Below are positions 15,072 to 15,753 of a DNA stretch of 15,753 nucleotides, in pieces. The notes under the pieces are model-generated. The model made no database searches, had not been told where the DNA came from, and saw only the letters and a program-made list of their open reading frames with translations. Position 1 is the stretch's first letter, and the number at the start of each line of letters is the position of its first letter. Both the position numbers and the translations under genes were made by a program. Location of the stretch: contig CAZOGY010000088.1 in the NCBI GenBank assembly GCA_964579305.1, forward strand, positions 1 through 15,753, in the 5' to 3' direction. Origin of the DNA: JBCBWG01 sp964579305. Its GTDB lineage: Bacteria > Pseudomonadota > Alphaproteobacteria > Rhizobiales > Hyphomicrobiaceae.

Positions 15072-15650
15072 ATGGTCAAGACCGAGAGCTTTGCGCAGAT
15101 CGAGGTTAGCTCAGCGGACGAGTTATGGGCGTGGCTGTCAGTCAACCATGCCCGCACCGACAGCGTCTGGCTCGTCACGCACAAGAAAAGCGCGCCCGAT
15201 ATGTATGTGTCGACGGCTGAGGTTCTCGATGCACTGATCGCCCACGGCTGGATCGACGGGATGCGCCGCAAGCTCGATGAACACCGCACGATGCAGTTGA
15301 TTGGCCCGCGCAAACAGCAGGCCTGGGCATCATCTTACAAATGTCGCGCCGAGCAGCTTGAGGCCGACGGCCGGATGACCGAAGCCGGTCGCAAGGCGAT
15401 CGCGGCGAGCAAGGATCTGGGACTGTGGGACTTTTTCGACGATGTCGACAACTTGGTTGAACCGCTCGACCTCGTTGCGGCGTTGGAGGAAAATTCTGCC
15501 GCAAGGGCCCACTTTGGCCAAAGCGCTCAAAGCTACCGCCGGAACGTGCTCCGCTGGATCAAAATCGCAAAGACCGAAAAAACACGTTCCAAGCGGATCG
15601 CCGAGGTCGTCGCAACACATGCCGGCGGTGGGCGCGTCGCGCATCTCTAA
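15072..15650 (+). CDS. YdeI/OmdA-family protein
   Basis: This 192-residue protein belongs to the YdeI / OmdA-associated family (bacteriocin-protection-like in database naming). Family marks are WLSVNHARTDSVWLVTHKKS (21-40), HGWIDG (58-63), GPRK (78-81) with the conserved WASSY segment, and ADGRMTEAGRKAI (98-110). The C-terminal helical region YRRNVLRWIKIAKTEKTRSK (155-174) is the typical OmdA end. The biochemical role of the family is poorly known. The start ATG 15072 has no strong ribosome binding site. It lies 78 bp after typA on the same strand and may be read through from it. An inverted repeat overlaps its stop codon. Confidence 0.9.
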   Translation: MVKTESFAQIEVSSADELWAWLSVNHARTDSVWLVTHKKSAPDMYVSTAEVLDALIAHGWIDGMRRKLDEHRTMQLIGPRKQQAWASSYKCRAEQLEADGRMTEAGRKAIAASKDLGLWDFFDDVDNLVEPLDLVAALEENSAARAHFGQSAQSYRRNVLRWIKIAKTEKTRSKRIAEVVATHAGGGRVAHL

Positions 15651-15681
15651 AGCGTGTCGCATGAAATACGCCTCGCTTTAG
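15647..15681 (+). repeat. Inverted repeat overlapping the stop codon of the YdeI-family gene
   Basis: CTAAAGCG (15647-15654) and CGCTTTAG (15674-15681) are perfect 8-bp inverted arms with a 19-nt loop; the left arm includes the TAA stop. CTTTGTTG follows. It may form part of a terminator or be one copy of a dispersed intergenic repeat. Confidence 0.4.
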
Positions 15682-15697
15682 CTTTGTTGCGCTCACG

Positions 15698-15712
15698 GGC
15701 CGCTTTGCGGCC
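15698..15712 (+). terminator. Short GC hairpin, weak terminator candidate
   Basis: GGCCGC (15698-15703) and GCGGCC (15707-15712) form a 6-bp stem with a TTT loop. Only TT follows, so termination would be weak. With the inverted repeat just upstream it may end the typA/YdeI-family transcripts. Confidence 0.35.
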
Positions 15713-15753
15713 TTGGGGCGTGAAACCGACTGGACGCGACATGCATTCAAGCG

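Noticed and set aside
1..15753. Replication origin, given the gidA-gidB-parAB gene set
   Set aside because: No cluster of DnaA boxes (TTATNCACA-like) and no paired TTAA-N7-TTAA CtrA sites were noticed; nearness to the origin is inferred only from gene content.

Overview
The window looks like ordinary chromosome of an alphaproteobacterium, most likely Hyphomicrobiales-like. The evidence is the order rho / mnmE-mnmG-rsmG-parA-parB, a GTTTCACGTGAAAC parS site, and several proteins of alphaproteobacterial type: a lone hisE next to coaA, a pfkB-family adenosine kinase, and a J-domain protein with a conserved N-terminal region. GC is roughly 60% by eye. No tRNA, rRNA, insertion sequence, CRISPR array or phage gene was seen. 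The gene set suggests an origin-proximal segment, but no DnaA-box cluster was found here.

Layout. 1-654: 3' half of rho. 655-2400: a GNAT acetyltransferase (+) and a membrane fatty acid hydroxylase/sterol desaturase (-), convergent and overlapping by 48 bp, lying between rho and mnmE. 2563-8517: mnmE, a parS site and a sigma70-type promoter, then mnmG-rsmG-parA-parB, ending at a strong intrinsic terminator. 8600-8839: a stretch with no recognisable gene. 8840-10170: hisE-coaA. 10205-12955: a leftward block of three genes (J-domain protein, adenosine kinase, and a putative AT-hook/HTH DNA-binding protein), with a hairpin after the kinase and an intrinsic terminator after the DNA-binding gene. 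13167-15650: typA/bipA and a YdeI/OmdA-family gene, both rightward.

How the genes work together. MnmE and MnmG together modify the wobble uridine of certain tRNAs. RsmG methylates 16S rRNA and TypA is a ribosome-associated GTPase, so much of the window concerns translation. ParA, ParB and the parS site form the chromosome segregation system. The parS lies about 30 bp upstream of the putative mnmG promoter, so ParB loading could affect transcription of the operon that encodes ParB. HisE (histidine synthesis) and CoaA (coenzyme A synthesis) are metabolic housekeeping genes.

No clearly novel multi-gene system was seen. The parts most worth a second look are the poorly characterised DNA-binding gene at 10387-11052 with its flanking inverted repeats, the parS/promoter arrangement, the two-gene insertion between rho and mnmE, and an apparent excess of GATC and of the octamer GCGATCGC.
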